A stretch of DNA of 64,000 nucleotides from Aspidiotus rigidus. Its lineage: Eukaryota; Arthropoda; Insecta; Hemiptera; Diaspididae. Position numbers and translations under genes: made by a program. Positions 8,981 to 19,132 of the stretch are shown piece after piece. The stretch lies in NCBI GenBank assembly GCA_035079385.1, contig JAVHKY010000054.1, forward strand, positions 15,914,501 to 15,978,500, given 5' to 3'. Below the pieces are notes generated by a model. It ran no database searches and was not told where the DNA came from. It saw only the letters and a program-made list of their open reading frames with translations. How positions within the stretch are numbered: position 1 is the first letter of the stretch; each line of letters opens with the position of its first letter.

Positions 8981-10053
8981 CTGAGCAAAATTGAAAAACA
9001 ACTCAACCCCTCCTCGGCTCTTTATTCCACCCAAAATCATTCGCGACCTTAAACGCCTCCCTTGTCTTTCAACTTCTCCCGAAGAATACCAAGCACAGTT
9101 TAACAAAATCCTTAACAACTTTCACAACCCTATACTATGTTTCACCGATGGATCTAAATATCAAAACAAAACCGGCTTCGCTTACTCAATAGATCACATC
9201 ACAGTCTCTCACCGACACCGCAACACCGCATCCGTCTTTACCACTGAACTACAAGCAATCTTTAGCTGTTTAGAACACATCCTCACCAACCTACCCTCCC
9301 GTCTTACTCTCAACCCATTTTTAGTCATTTCCGACTCCCTATCATCACTCGACACCATATCCAACCACACTTCCTCCCACCCACTCATAAGTCGTATACA
9401 CACTCTCATGAACACCTTCTATAACATCCCCATCCCATTATTCTTCATATGGGTACCTGGTCACAAGCGTATCCCAGGAAACGAAAATGTCGACAAAGCA
9501 GCCAAACTAGCAACCCATAACCCATCAGTCAACCGCTCTTTCTTCCCCTCACGCTCAGATCTCTCCAAACACATCAACAAATTCATCACTCAAGCATGGT
9601 TCACTCATTGGTCTGATCTCAAATCACACTCAAACAAACTAGCCCAAATTAAAAATATTCCCACCGTATGGGACTCTTCAAATCTGTCAACACGCAGAGA
9701 AGAAATAGTCATCACCCGTCTCAGAATCGGCCACACCAGACTCACTCACACCCATCTCATCTCTCATCTTATGCCTCTCTCATGCTCTCACTGCGAATCT
9801 GAACACCCCCTAACAGTTCAACAAATCTTCTGCTGCCCCAACTTGACCCAACTCTGTAATTCTTTATCCATCTCTCACAACCATATAGAAGCACTTTCAG
9901 ATCTCTCTCCCTCCATCCCTAACATAAGTGTTCAACTTTTTACAACAAGCCAACTTCCTCTCACGCATATAATCACACAATCTAGCCGAGCTCATAGCTC
10001 TGAAGGCAGGCTGCTAGTAGCTCGTTAATTAACAATAAATAAATAAATAAATA
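8981..10053 (+). mobile_element. 5'-truncated LINE (RNase H-bearing, I-like group)
   Basis: The 3' end of a non-LTR retrotransposon: about 1 kb of ORF2 and a short 3' end with a tandem (AAAT)n tail at 10030-10056. Flanks give an imperfect duplication, AATCTTAATATT (8969-8980) against AATCTCAAGATATT (10054-10067). Truncated copies of this kind are the usual product of target-primed reverse transcription. Confidence 0.8.
8991..10028 (+). pseudogene. LINE ORF2 C-terminal fragment: RNase H plus Cys/His tail
   Basis: About 345 codons without a stop. RNase H motifs appear in order: FTDGSK, then TELQAI, then SDSLSSL, then WVPGHKRIPGNENVDKAAK. A conserved RLRIGHTRLTH block and a C-X2-C...H...C cluster (CSHCESEHPL then CC) follow, as in I-like LINEs. 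The endonuclease and RT domains are missing, so the fragment is dead on arrival. There is no natural ATG at its start; it opens after an in-frame TGA. Intact reading suggests a fairly recent insertion. Confidence 0.85.
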
Positions 10054-10067
10054 AATCTCAAGATATT

Positions 10068-10640
10068 TATGGTCGCCAAATATACATGACACTAATATAC
10101 GATGTGTCATTATGTGCCCATATCAATGCATTCCTCTTCGCTCAGATTGTGTGCGTAATGTGGACATTTGATTTGAATTTGTGATTCATATGTAGACATA
10201 CACATTTGCACTCTTGGAGTTTGATCTACTCGTACTTTTGTACTCCTATGACAACTTGCACATTCTTTTGTCGATCGACATTAGGGAACAGCCTTCAGGA
10301 TTTATTGCACGACTTTACTACATTCACCCATAATTTAAATAAATACATACTAATGCTTTCGGTGATGCCGACCATTAAATAGCGCGAATTTAAATCATGC
10401 CTGATTCTTAAATAACATTTTTCTTCCTTATATTGATATTCCAAATTGTCCAAAAGATATGTAATGACTTATATGTATAGCTTGAGAGTCGAAAGTTCTC
10501 CAAGTCACCCTCCTATTATATTATATAGCTCGAGATTCGAGAAAAATTTAGGCTCTCAAACTATATTGTGCTAGGCTTATAGTAGGTTTAGGCCTTCTTT
10601 ATACTAGCTTTATCTAAGATCTAGGCTTCCTTGAATTCTC
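10068..10640. repeat. Mosaic repeat, copy 2
   Basis: 10085-10240 matches 13060-13215 directly and 339-510 inverted. 10245-10400 matches the E1 flanks and 13230-13400, and gives an empty E1 target site. 10418-10470 matches 13630-13685. 10490-10545 is an inverted, diverged unit of the 45-bp minisatellite at 24318. The end resembles 62390-62470. No gene. Confidence 0.65.
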
Positions 10641-11400
10641 AATATCAAATCCCATGTGACCCTAATAAGTCCCTATGAGGCTATGTTTGGCAGTGCGCAA
10701 AGGATAGGACTGGCGGACACGGAATTGAGTGAAGATATGTACAAGTCCATCAACACAGAAAAAGAACTCCAACAATTACTGGAAACACATAATGACACCG
10801 ACAATGTGAGTGATTGCGACGAAGAGCCGGGTGAAGTAAGTGCAACAGACGTTCTTTGCTCAATCTGCGAGAAGAGTAATGAACGCATTTGTACACAGTG
10901 TGGCGAATATGTGGATGAAGAACTCATTTTTGTAGTCTTTGCAAACGAAAGATTGACATTAAAAGTCAACAGGAAGGCGCCAAGATAGGACTACAAGAGC
11001 AAGCTGAAAGAATGCTAAATTTCCACCGATTGTCGCTGGTCAGAATGTTGTGATTCGTGTTCCAGATGTAGACCGTGGTCGTCTCGCCCCCAGAAATGTT
11101 TTAGCAGTTGCATTGACGTGAATTCTTCCAGTATGAGTACAAAGGAGGGTATTATTGATCGCCTGTACGCTCGAAATGAAATCACTGCTGCCGACAGCAA
11201 CTTCATTACTCTCACCGATATTCCTGATAGTTCAATATCTCTGCAGTCTGCTTCCGTACTATCGTCTGGTAGCCAACAAGGTTTTGTTCATTGCACATAG
11301 TAAAGATATTGTATTGATAAAAAGTGTAAATGTAAAAAAAGTGGCGTTCTGTGTAATTCTAAATGTCACAACAATTCGGCCTGTAAGAATATGCAAACGG
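10641..11400 (+). pseudogene. Integrase-type transposon protein, C-terminal part (KRBA2/SCAND3-like), frameshifted
   Basis: Pieces in shifting frames make one recognisable region. ISPYEAMFG (about 10665) is the usual end of a Gypsy/Ginger-like integrase core. An acidic stretch follows, then two CX2C pairs (10855-10950), QEQAERM (about 10996), and PDVDRGRLAPRNVLAVAL (11055-11110). The end is a Cys-rich tail, C-x-C...C...CH...C (11322-11395). At least three frameshifts and stops separate them. The catalytic DDE part is absent. The protein family is recalled from domesticated integrases and related transposons; the precise family is uncertain. The Cys-rich tail and DVDRG core recur at 39292-39841. 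Confidence 0.65.
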
Positions 11401-12255
11401 GTTACCGTTCTTTCCAGATTAGTTCAATGTTTTTTTTTTTTTCATAATATTTTACATTCAATTGATTATATTTGTATTTTGTTCGGAAAATACATTCTGG
11501 CGTTTTCATTCGTAGTATTTGACATTAAATTAGTTCGCACAATGCATTCTAGCATTCTTTCTTTCCATAACCCGTTCCAGCTTTTCGCTTTCTTATCACA
11601 ACGCATTGTGCCTCCTTTGACACAAGACAACGCGTTTTGGATCATTTTTCTTCAACTTAACGCGTTGTGGACGATTTCAGTGTTATTACAAGAACAAAAC
11701 GCGTTGTGGTTCTTCCTTTTGCACAATGGCCGTTTTCGCTTTCTGCGCCTAACAGAAATGCCTAGGCAATATTTTTATAGATAAGATTTGATGGACACTA
11801 GATATCTGAAAAATGTTGCAGGTATATTGCGGTGTGAAATCGAATACGAGTAATTGCATAGACAAGTCCAAGTTCCTGCTTGGGAATAAATTTTTTATAA
11901 GAAATAATATACCGGTAATACACTAATAAGTACAATTTTTATTCCTTAAGCCAAAACCTCATTGTGTAGGCCCTTACGTTCCAACAAAAATTATAGTGGC
12001 TTTTGATCCTCATACGAAACCACTCTTCTGAATTACGACGTTTGAAATTTCCAATCATGTTCACGAATTGCGCATTTTATAGACGTACAAAAATTTACCA
12101 GAATATTGTATGTCCTACGTGTGAAAATATCATTTTTCTAATTACTCGTATGATATGAATCCGATATTCACAAAATTTCTTCAAACAATTTTCTTGTATG
12201 AAATCAGATCTTAGTTTTGCGTTTATTGTTCTTGTGTATGTCAATGTCAGATTTA
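11401..12255. other. AT-rich non-coding stretch
   Basis: No coding signal. 11560-11720 shows short repeats of an ACGCGTT(T/G)TGG-type motif (near 11630, 11660 and 11699), a degenerate array of about 38-bp spacing. Otherwise nothing seen. Confidence 0.5.
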
Positions 12256-13480
12256 TGAACCTCAAGTACAGACGAACATCTCTCTCATTCAACTTTTTGA
12301 ACTCAGCATGAGAGATTGGATTTTTATTCTATATGAAGGGTTGGTTAGGTTAGGTTAGGTTAGAGTAACCGTGAGAAAATACAGCGTTTTCAAACTAAGT
12401 GACTCAGAGCAATAGCGAACGCCGGCTGGTACCATCGAAACTACGAGATCCACGACTACCTGCAGGTCAACAGCGTTGAAGATGAAATCAAACGTCACAG
12501 TACAAGCTGCCAAAATCGTCTCCACAAACACCAAAATAACCTGGCTCTCGAATTACTAGATAATAGCACAACTACTAGATTGAAGCATATCACTTTAATA
12601 ACGTAAAGTAAATAATCAAACATGTACTTATAATCTTAGGATTGATTGTACCATAAAAATAAATCGTTAAAAAAAAAAAAATATGATCCGGTACCATTCT
12701 ATTCATACGATCACACTTTCAAGGCTAGGCATAGTTATAATAATACAATTTGCACCCTGATATACCACCAACAAGATAGTACCGTTACCTGACCGTCACG
12801 TACTCTTGATGCAATGTACGAGTATCATGCTGACTTCAAGAAATTAAAGAAGAGAGACTTTGGTAGTCGTCACCTTCGCAAAAGGCAGGTCCAGGATGGG
12901 GGGTCCATAATATATCCTCTTTGAAAGGAATGCACTATACTCGCACCTTCATATCGTCACGCTTACATTCAGGGGATTGGTTTTCAAAGTCATCTAGAAT
13001 TTTCCAGAGTACATGTGTCGCTTATAACATTTCACTGGATGGCCTATACGCGCCGAATTATACATGATGGGAATATACAATGTGCCGTTATGTGCACATA
13101 GGAATGAACTCAGCTCCTTTTCACTCGGGTTATATGCGTAATATGGACTTTGATTTGAATTTGTGATTCATATGTACGGATACACATTCGCACTGTTGGA
13201 GTTTTATCTACTAGTATTTCTGTACTATACTATATGACAACACGCATATCCTTTTGTCATAGTTACTGAAGTTACTGCTTGATAGATCGACATTACGGTA
13301 CAGCTCTCAAGATGTATTACACCACACCCATAATTTAAATAAATACAAATTCTTCTGGCGATGCCGACCATTAAAAGCCGCGACTTACAGAATCATAATA
13401 AAAATAAGAAGAATATTACAAAAAATACATGCCGAAAAACAGTCATAATTCATTAGCTTATCATAAATCATCGTAATTAT
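12256..13480. repeat. Mosaic repeat, copy 3, with nested LINE
   Basis: Matches 134-320 (12256-12336 and 12687-12835), 1-110 (12902-13015), 339-510 inverted (13060-13215), 719-810 (13230-13330) and 8804-8900 (13325-13445). This is the longest and best-ordered copy. It is interrupted at 12337-12680 by a LINE. Confidence 0.7.
12337..12680 (+). mobile_element. Short LINE 3' fragment (Jockey-like) with poly(A)
   Basis: Flanked by perfect ATATGA duplications (12331-12336 and 12681-12686) and ended by a run of A (12669-12680). From about 12367 it encodes the last about 75 codons of a Jockey-type ORF2, with ...IQRFQ..., AIANAGWYHRN, NRLHKHQNNLALELLDNS and a natural stop at 12604. One in-frame TGA near 12400 breaks it. 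The 5' edge carries about four GGTTA units (12342-12362), a (TTAGG)n-like tract. Confidence 0.85.
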
Positions 13481-14414
13481 GATGATTTAGACACGAGTAA
13501 TAAAAAGCACATGAGAAACTGGAAGCTATAACAAATGAAATTTCTTTTTTTTTTATAAGGTACATAAGTGCTTCTTTGTCCCCCGTTTTAAATCATAGCT
13601 ACCTACCTAATTTTTCAATTTAATTTTTCCCCCTTGTATTAATACCATTCCAAATTGTCCGAAAAATATTTCATGACTTGTCTACGCATGCTAATAATTT
13701 CGTTGACTGGATAATATTCAACATTAGTCTCAGATTTGTATACTTGTGAAAGTTTCATATTTTGAAATTTACGTGCGAATTCTGTAACTCAAGTTATAAG
13801 ACCTTGCTGAAATCACGAATTTGATATCTCAAATTATCAGCACTTGCTGATTTTCCACAGCTTCCAAATTTGGGTAATACGACCTTCTATTTCATAAATT
13901 CTGATGCCGACTTCATAAAAAAGCAATTTTACAAATCCCGCGTATCATACGAGTAATATAATAGCGTACATCCACTTAGCATGCCACGATTATATGAGCA
14001 GGGAAGTATGTAGCACAGCGGGAGTTTACAATGTGCCGATGATATCTGAATTCTTGCCTGCCCTCTTCTTAGCTCTGGTTGGAAGGATTTTAGACCTCAA
14101 TTAACAATTGTATTTACTCATGCAAAATCATTAAAAGCATGACATTCCAATACGGACTAAGTCCATTTTCGCAATTTTTCAGGAGAGTGAAGAAACAGCG
14201 TACTTTTTTGTTTAATAATATATGAAACGACTGTGATCGTCAACTGTTTTCCAATAGAAGGTTATCTATCTATAACCAAAACATGCATGCCACACTCTGG
14301 ACTAAGGCCGGCTTAGAACAGCAAGTTTTTTTGTTTCACTTTCCCGATAATTGACTTTTTACCGACTCAGAATCAATATTTTTGGGTGGGACTATCGTAG
14401 TACACTGTGATTTA
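13481..14414. other. Non-coding stretch left of E2
   Basis: AT-rich and without a gene. 13440-13540 weakly resembles 62590-62660, and 13630-13685 resembles 10418-10470. CATA at 14415-14418 is the E2 target duplication. Confidence 0.5.
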
Positions 14415-14418
14415 CATA

Positions 14419-14736
14419 TGTAAGATTCTCCTTCCTTCATTCCTCTCTGCAGCCTATCGCACTTTCTATCTCGCTGTAATCTAGTGTTAGATACTACCAC
14501 CTCTCTTTTATTGATAAGCACATTTGTATTTGTACCTATTTTGATCACGATGTTCAGTATGTTTCCTGTAGCTCTCGTTACACCGCTTTATTTTAAACCG
14601 CATCTCGTTGTATTTTCTCTTTAGCTTTCTTTCATTCGTTTCTGCGAAACGACTTTATGTTCGAATTCTTTAGTGAAATAAAAGCATTCGTTCTCTCGTT
14701 TCGTATCATCATTTTGGGATTCAACTGAATCTTATA
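14419..14736 (+). repeat. E2 5' LTR
   Basis: 318 bp with no difference seen against 18811-19128. AATAAA lies at 14677-14682. There is no clear TATA box near the start predicted from the primer-binding site. The candidate R region begins at 14657. Confidence 0.95.
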
Positions 14737-14747
14737 AATTCGAACAT
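14737..14747 (+). other. E2 primer-binding site, likely self-priming
   Basis: AATTCGAACAT immediately follows the LTR and does not begin with TGG. It is perfectly complementary over 11 bases to ATGTTCGAATT at 14657-14667 inside the LTR. If transcription starts at 14657, the RNA 5' end can fold onto this site and prime minus-strand synthesis, the mechanism known for Tf1 with 11 bases. The AATAAA at 14677 would then lie in R, as required. Confidence 0.6.
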
Positions 14748-14884
14748 TTTGGTTTCGTGTTCGCTGTTCTCGTTATTTTCTGACCATCGATCTAGTGGTA
14801 TCTTCTGTGCGTGTAACGTGTTCAAGCTTGAGCCTTCGCTCCCGTTATTCTAAGCTTTTGTGTTCCGTGCGTTTAATCTCTAAC

Positions 14885-16072
14885 ATGACTAACCTGGTCA
14901 AGTTTACTCTCCGTGCCGAGCCCGTCCCGGCTTCTTCCGGCAAGACTACGGTATGGTCCATGCTGTCCATTCAAAGTCTCGAAGACGACGAAGAAGACGT
15001 GTATGCCTTCCCAGACGAATTTAAGGCAATTTCACACCATGATGCTCTCTTTGCTCTTCCCGAAGCGATTACCTTCAAACGAGAAACCAAGACTCGTTGG
15101 ACTCGCCGCCAATTTCGTATTCGTCTTCCCAAAGCTGTAGCTGATCTATATTTTGACGCAAACCGCAACGCTACCTTCATGGGAGTTCCGCTTGATTTAT
15201 TTGACGAAAGGAACGTTACGCCTCTGCCTCCCCCGACGTCCGGGCAAGCTACCCCTGCAACCGCAACCGCAGACACTACCCAGAAAGCCCTCGCTTCGCT
15301 CGCCAAGGACATCGTACTCCCCCGATTTTCGGGTAAGAATGTGAACGCCGAAGCCTGGCTCAACACTTTCGAATCTGAGTGCACGCGCCTCGCCATCCCT
15401 ATAACCAGACATTGGGAAGCACTCCGCTTGATGCTTGAAGAGGACGCGAGAAAATGGTATGATACTACAGTTCTCACCAACCCATCTACCGCCTGGGCCG
15501 TCTGGAAGGAATCTTTCCTCCTAAACTTCACTCAAACAGGGCTCGCGTCTGCGCGCTCCGCCTTTGCCTTCCGTTACTACTCCGGAGACCTTAGCGCATA
15601 CTGCCAGTCCAAGCTCCTCATGCTCTCCAGTTTCGACCCGAAAATGACGGAGCTCTCCAAGATGGCTCACCTCGCTCTCGGCCTACCTACCCATATGCAG
15701 GATCGCATAGACATCGCCGAGTATGGTTCAGTGAGTAACCTAGTTAAAAAAATAAACTCGTTTACTGCGGAGAAATCTCGACCTCCGAATTCGTTCGCAA
15801 AATCTCGTTCACCACAGTCCTCTACTTCGAAACCGTCCAACGCGTTCGCGTCTATCCAGCGTTCCCCTTGCGCATATTGTAAAAAGAGATACGGTAGGGA
15901 ATGGTTTAACCACTCCGAAGTTAATTGTAACAATAAAAAACGCGAAGCTGAGGCACGAGGTCTTGTCCAACCGGCCAAAGCTATTAATTCCATTTCTCTG
16001 ACAGCAATCTTATCTTATCTCAATGTAACGTGCAACCCACGAGTACCGAGACTGCAATTGCAGATAAAGTAA
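14885..16072 (+). CDS. E2 Gag (395 aa)
   Basis: Structural protein that packages element RNA. The ATG at 14885 is the first in frame; an upstream GTG at 14795 is open but unlikely. The N-terminal 120 residues are acidic and then basic. A Pro/Thr/Ala linker follows and then a capsid-like region (about 155-280) with the usual W...F...LP features. The Ser/Pro-rich tail holds an atypical zinc finger, C329-X2-C332-X10-H343-X4-C348; the long spacing differs from the CX2CX4HX4C of E1 and E3. There is no protease motif before the stop. Pol is in the -1 frame and the overlap runs 15988-16072; I see no canonical slippery heptamer inside it. Confidence 0.88.
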   Translation: MTNLVKFTLRAEPVPASSGKTTVWSMLSIQSLEDDEEDVYAFPDEFKAISHHDALFALPEAITFKRETKTRWTRRQFRIRLPKAVADLYFDANRNATFMGVPLDLFDERNVTPLPPPTSGQATPATATADTTQKALASLAKDIVLPRFSGKNVNAEAWLNTFESECTRLAIPITRHWEALRLMLEEDARKWYDTTVLTNPSTAWAVWKESFLLNFTQTGLASARSAFAFRYYSGDLSAYCQSKLLMLSSFDPKMTELSKMAHLALGLPTHMQDRIDIAEYGSVSNLVKKINSFTAEKSRPPNSFAKSRSPQSSTSKPSNAFASIQRSPCAYCKKRYGREWFNHSEVNCNNKKREAEARGLVQPAKAINSISLTAILSYLNVTCNPRVPRLQLQIK

Positions 16073-18744
16073 ATTCTATTAACTTTAACAATACCCTTTG
16101 GAACGACTACAATCCGTTCAGTTTATTCAAAGAAAAAGTCTCGCATCTTAACGTTAGTAAAGCGAACTCTATTCGCTCTTTAATCGAAAAAAATTCACGA
16201 GCATTCGCCTCTCATAAATTCGATGTGGGTAACGTAACTAAACACGAATGCAATATAAAATTAACGTCAGATATGTATATCGCTAAGAAACCGTATCGCT
16301 GCACTGATCAGGATCGCGCCGAAATCGAAAAACAGTTGGAAGAACTCCTTAAACATAATCTTATCAGACCCTCCTCTTCTCCGTTTGCCAGTCCCGTGAC
16401 TATGCAGTTTAAAAAAGAGGGTCTGTCCGGAAAGAAAGAAAAGACGCGTCTCTGTACCGACTACCGAGACCTCAATAAAATTATCATACCTGAAAGCTAC
16501 CCCTTTCCCCTTATTGACGACATAATCGTTCGTACGAGTGGTTGCTCTTGGCTTTCCGCCATAGATATTAATTTGGCGTTTATGTCCATCCTCATCAAGG
16601 AGTCGGACCGCCACAAAACTGCGTTTATTACGCAACAAGGCCATTATGAATGGAACAATATGCCTTTTGGCCTTAAGATTTCAGCCGCTGTGTTTCAGCG
16701 AATTTTATCCAATACTCTCAAGCGCAATAACCTTGACTCTTTCGCCGTTAACTATTTAGACGACATTCTCATTTACTCTAAATCTTTTGAAGAACACTTA
16801 GTCCACGTTCAGCGTGTCATTGACGCTATTTTTGCCGAAGGCTTCCGCCTCAATTTTAAAAAATGCAATTTCGCGAAATCCGAAATCCCATACTTAGGCC
16901 ATATCCTAGGGCCAAACTCCGTCCAACCTCTACAGGATAATTTATCAGCGATTAACGCCTTCCCCATCCCCGACTCCAAAAAGAAAATGCGTCAATTTCT
17001 TGGGAAAGTGAACTTCTATCGTAAGTTCATCCCCAACTCTGTCGTTCTCTTGGAACCGTTCCACAACCTCACCCGTAAAAATGTTCCTTTCTCCTGGTCC
17101 CCGGAGTGCCAAGCTAATTTCGAAGTAGTCAAACGCCTTCTTACTTCATCCCCTGTGCTAGCTATTTTCGACAAGGATAAACCTATTTCCATATTTACTG
17201 ATGCTAGTACTGTTGGAATAGGAGCTGTCCTTAAACAGACGCAGGCGGACGGCTCTCTGAAGCCCGTCGCCTACTTCTCGAGAAAACTCTCTAACGCACA
17301 GATGAAAAGAAAGGCTATATACATCGAGAGCATGGCAATTCGGGAAGCCGTCCGCTATTGGCGCTACTGGCTACTCGGCAGACGCTTCATCGTCTACACT
17401 GACCACAAGCCTCTCCAGCACCTCAATCTCAAGGCTCGCACCGATGAGGAGTTAGGCGATCTCGCCAATGAGCTTCTCCAATTCGACCTTGATATACTAT
17501 ACAACCCAGGCTCCTCGAATACCGAGGCCGATTACCTCTCACGGAACCCTGTTCTCTCCCCGGTTCCTGACGACACTATTCCCGAACCCCTCATACCTTG
17601 TGCTCCACAATTCCATTTCCTCTCCTCCAGCGAATTGCACAACCTTCAAGATAACGTAACTGCGTCTTCTGACGATACCGCTTATAATAACGTAATTTAC
17701 CGTAAAATAAAAGGACAACCACGTATTCTTTTAGACCAGACTGCTGGGGAAAAGTTAACGAAGTTAATTCACGTAACGTACTGCCACCCAGGCGAGATGC
17801 GCACGCTCGCCATAATTCGTAAATCTTTTACCTTCCCTCGAATGTTTTATATAGTGCGTCAGGTATGTCGGAAATGTGAGACCTGTGTCACATGTAAGTC
17901 ACGAACTGTACGCCGAAGCGCCAGGTTGGGCATCTTAGGTCCAGCTACTAAACCCGGCGAGATAATGTCTCTCGATACCATCGGTGGTTTTGGGGGACAG
18001 AATTCCTCTGCCCGCTACCTACATCTCCTCGTCGACCATTTCTCTAGATACGCTTTCATCCGATGCACAAAAGGGCAGACCGCCGCCGAGATGATCTCCC
18101 TCGTTGAATCCGTACAGAAGCACACGCAGATCGGCACGCTTCTGACGGACCAATATGGAGGGTTGTCTTCGGACGAGTTTCACTCTTACTGTGCTTCCTC
18201 CAATATTCAGCACGTCTTCACTGCTGTGGACAGTCCCTCGTCGAACGGCTTGAACGAACGTTTGAACCAAACGCTCGTAAGCTCGATCCGCTGTGTGAAA
18301 CACGATCCTTCGACTCCCCCACGAAAAAGTTGGACTACTATTGCGCACGTGTGCGTGAAGCAATATAACGACACGCCGCATTCTGTAACCAAATACCCTC
18401 CGTCTTACCTTTTCCTAGGAAAAACTACCTGCCTTATTCCTAATCCCCTCCTAAATCCTCCCAACCTGCGCTCGGATAGGGAAGCCGCCTTTCGTAACAC
18501 GATGTTGAATCACGAATATAATAAACATATTTACGATCAATCTAAGTCCGAGATCTCTTTCAGCGTTGGGGACACCGTATTCGTGGAGAACGGTAGCAAG
18601 CTCAATCGCGCAAAACTTGACCCCATCCGAATCGGACCCTTCCCAATTGTTCAACGCCTTTCGAATAATGTATTTGTTCTCCAAGTCGGACAAGGTTCAC
18701 ATAATCGTATTTACCATGCTTCAAAGCTTGTAAAACCCAAGTAA
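15988..18744 (+). CDS. E2 Pol: RT, RNase H, integrase (no protease)
   Basis: The frame opens after TAA at 15985, overlaps gag, and lies -1 to it, so it is probably made by frameshift. Numbering from the GTG codon at 16030 (904 aa): RT with Y242-LDD; RNase H with FTDAS and YTDHK; integrase with H-x4-H, CX2C and D649, D707, E743 (35 residues between the last two); then a C-terminal DP..IGPF module. Fewer than about 80 residues separate the Gag zinc finger from the RT region, and no D-(S/T)-G site is present there. A deletion that removed the protease and shifted the frame is the simplest explanation. The frame is otherwise intact. Confidence 0.92.
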   Translation, partial: FHFSDSNLILSQCNVQPTSTETAIADKVNSINFNNTLWNDYNPFSLFKEKVSHLNVSKANSIRSLIEKNSRAFASHKFDVGNVTKHECNIKLTSDMYIAKKPYRCTDQDRAEIEKQLEELLKHNLIRPSSSPFASPVTMQFKKEGLSGKKEKTRLCTDYRDLNKIIIPESYPFPLIDDIIVRTSGCSWLSAIDINLAFMSILIKESDRHKTAFITQQGHYEWNNMPFGLKISAAVFQRILSNTLKRNNLDSFAVNYLDDILIYSKSFEEHLVHVQRVIDAIFAEGFRLNFKKCNFAKSEIPYLGHILGPNSVQPLQDNLSAINAFPIPDSKKKMRQFLGKVNFYRKFIPNSVVLLEPFHNLTRKNVPFSWSPECQANFEVVKRLLTSSPVLAIFDKDKPISIFTDASTVGIGAVLKQTQADGSLKPVAYFSRKLSNAQMKRKAIYIESMAIREAVRYWRYWLLGRRFIVYTDHKPLQHLNLKARTDEELGDLANELLQFDLDILYNPGSSNTEADYLSRNPVLSPVPDDTIPEPLIPCAPQFHFLSSSELHNLQDNVTASSDDTAYNNVIYRKIKGQPRILLDQTAGEKLTKLIHVTYCHPGEMRTLAIIRKSFTFPRMFYIVRQVCRKCETCVTCKSRTVRRSARLGILGPATKPGEIMSLDTIGGFGGQNSSARYLHLLVDHFSRYAFIRCTKGQTAAEMISLVESVQKHTQIGTLLTDQYGGLSSDEFHSYCASSNIQHVFTAVDSPSSNGLNERLNQTLVSSIRCVKHDPSTPPRKSWTTIAHVCVKQYNDTPHSVTKYPPSYLFLGKTTCLIPNPLLNPPNLRSDREAAFRNTMLNHEYNKHIYDQSKSEISFSVGDTVFVENGSKLNRAKLDPIRIGPFPIVQRLSNNVFVLQVGQGSHNRIYHASKLVKPK

Positions 18745-18794
18745 ACCGTTCCTCATTCCTGCCTCCTCGCAAGTGCTCCGTCTCATCTCGCAAT

Positions 18795-18810
18795 GAGAAG
18801 GGGGGGGACT
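18795..18810 (+). other. E2 polypurine tract
   Basis: GAGAAGGGGGGGGACT ends directly at the 3' LTR, a strong plus-strand primer tract. Confidence 0.8.
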
Positions 18811-19128
18811 TGTAAGATTCTCCTTCCTTCATTCCTCTCTGCAGCCTATCGCACTTTCTATCTCGCTGTAATCTAGTGTTAGATACTACCACCTCTCTTT
18901 TATTGATAAGCACATTTGTATTTGTACCTATTTTGATCACGATGTTCAGTATGTTTCCTGTAGCTCTCGTTACACCGCTTTATTTTAAACCGCATCTCGT
19001 TGTATTTTCTCTTTAGCTTTCTTTCATTCGTTTCTGCGAAACGACTTTATGTTCGAATTCTTTAGTGAAATAAAAGCATTCGTTCTCTCGTTTCGTATCA
19101 TCATTTTGGGATTCAACTGAATCTTATA
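18811..19128 (+). repeat. E2 3' LTR
   Basis: 318 bp, identical by eye to 14419-14736, followed by CATA. Confidence 0.95.
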
Positions 19129-19132
19129 CATA

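Larger units (their letters stand above)
14419..19128 (+). mobile_element. E2: very young Ty3/Gypsy element without a protease
   Basis: A 4710-bp element with 318-bp LTRs that read as identical, flanked by CATA on both sides (14415-14418 and 19129-19132). LTR ends are TGTAAGA...TCTTATA. It has gag (14885-16072) and pol (15988-18744, -1 frame). It ends in a strong purine tract. At 4.7 kb it is short for a Gypsy, consistent with the missing protease. GC content is visibly higher than its surroundings. Confidence 0.95.

Noticed and set aside
14971..15531. 186-codon minus frame opposite E2 gag
   Set aside because: Shadow of the gag frame caused by its GC-rich codons; no independent support.
15932..15945. 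A-rich run resembling a -1 slippery site in E2 gag
   Set aside because: The pol frame has a stop at 15985, so a shift before 15988 could not reach Pol.
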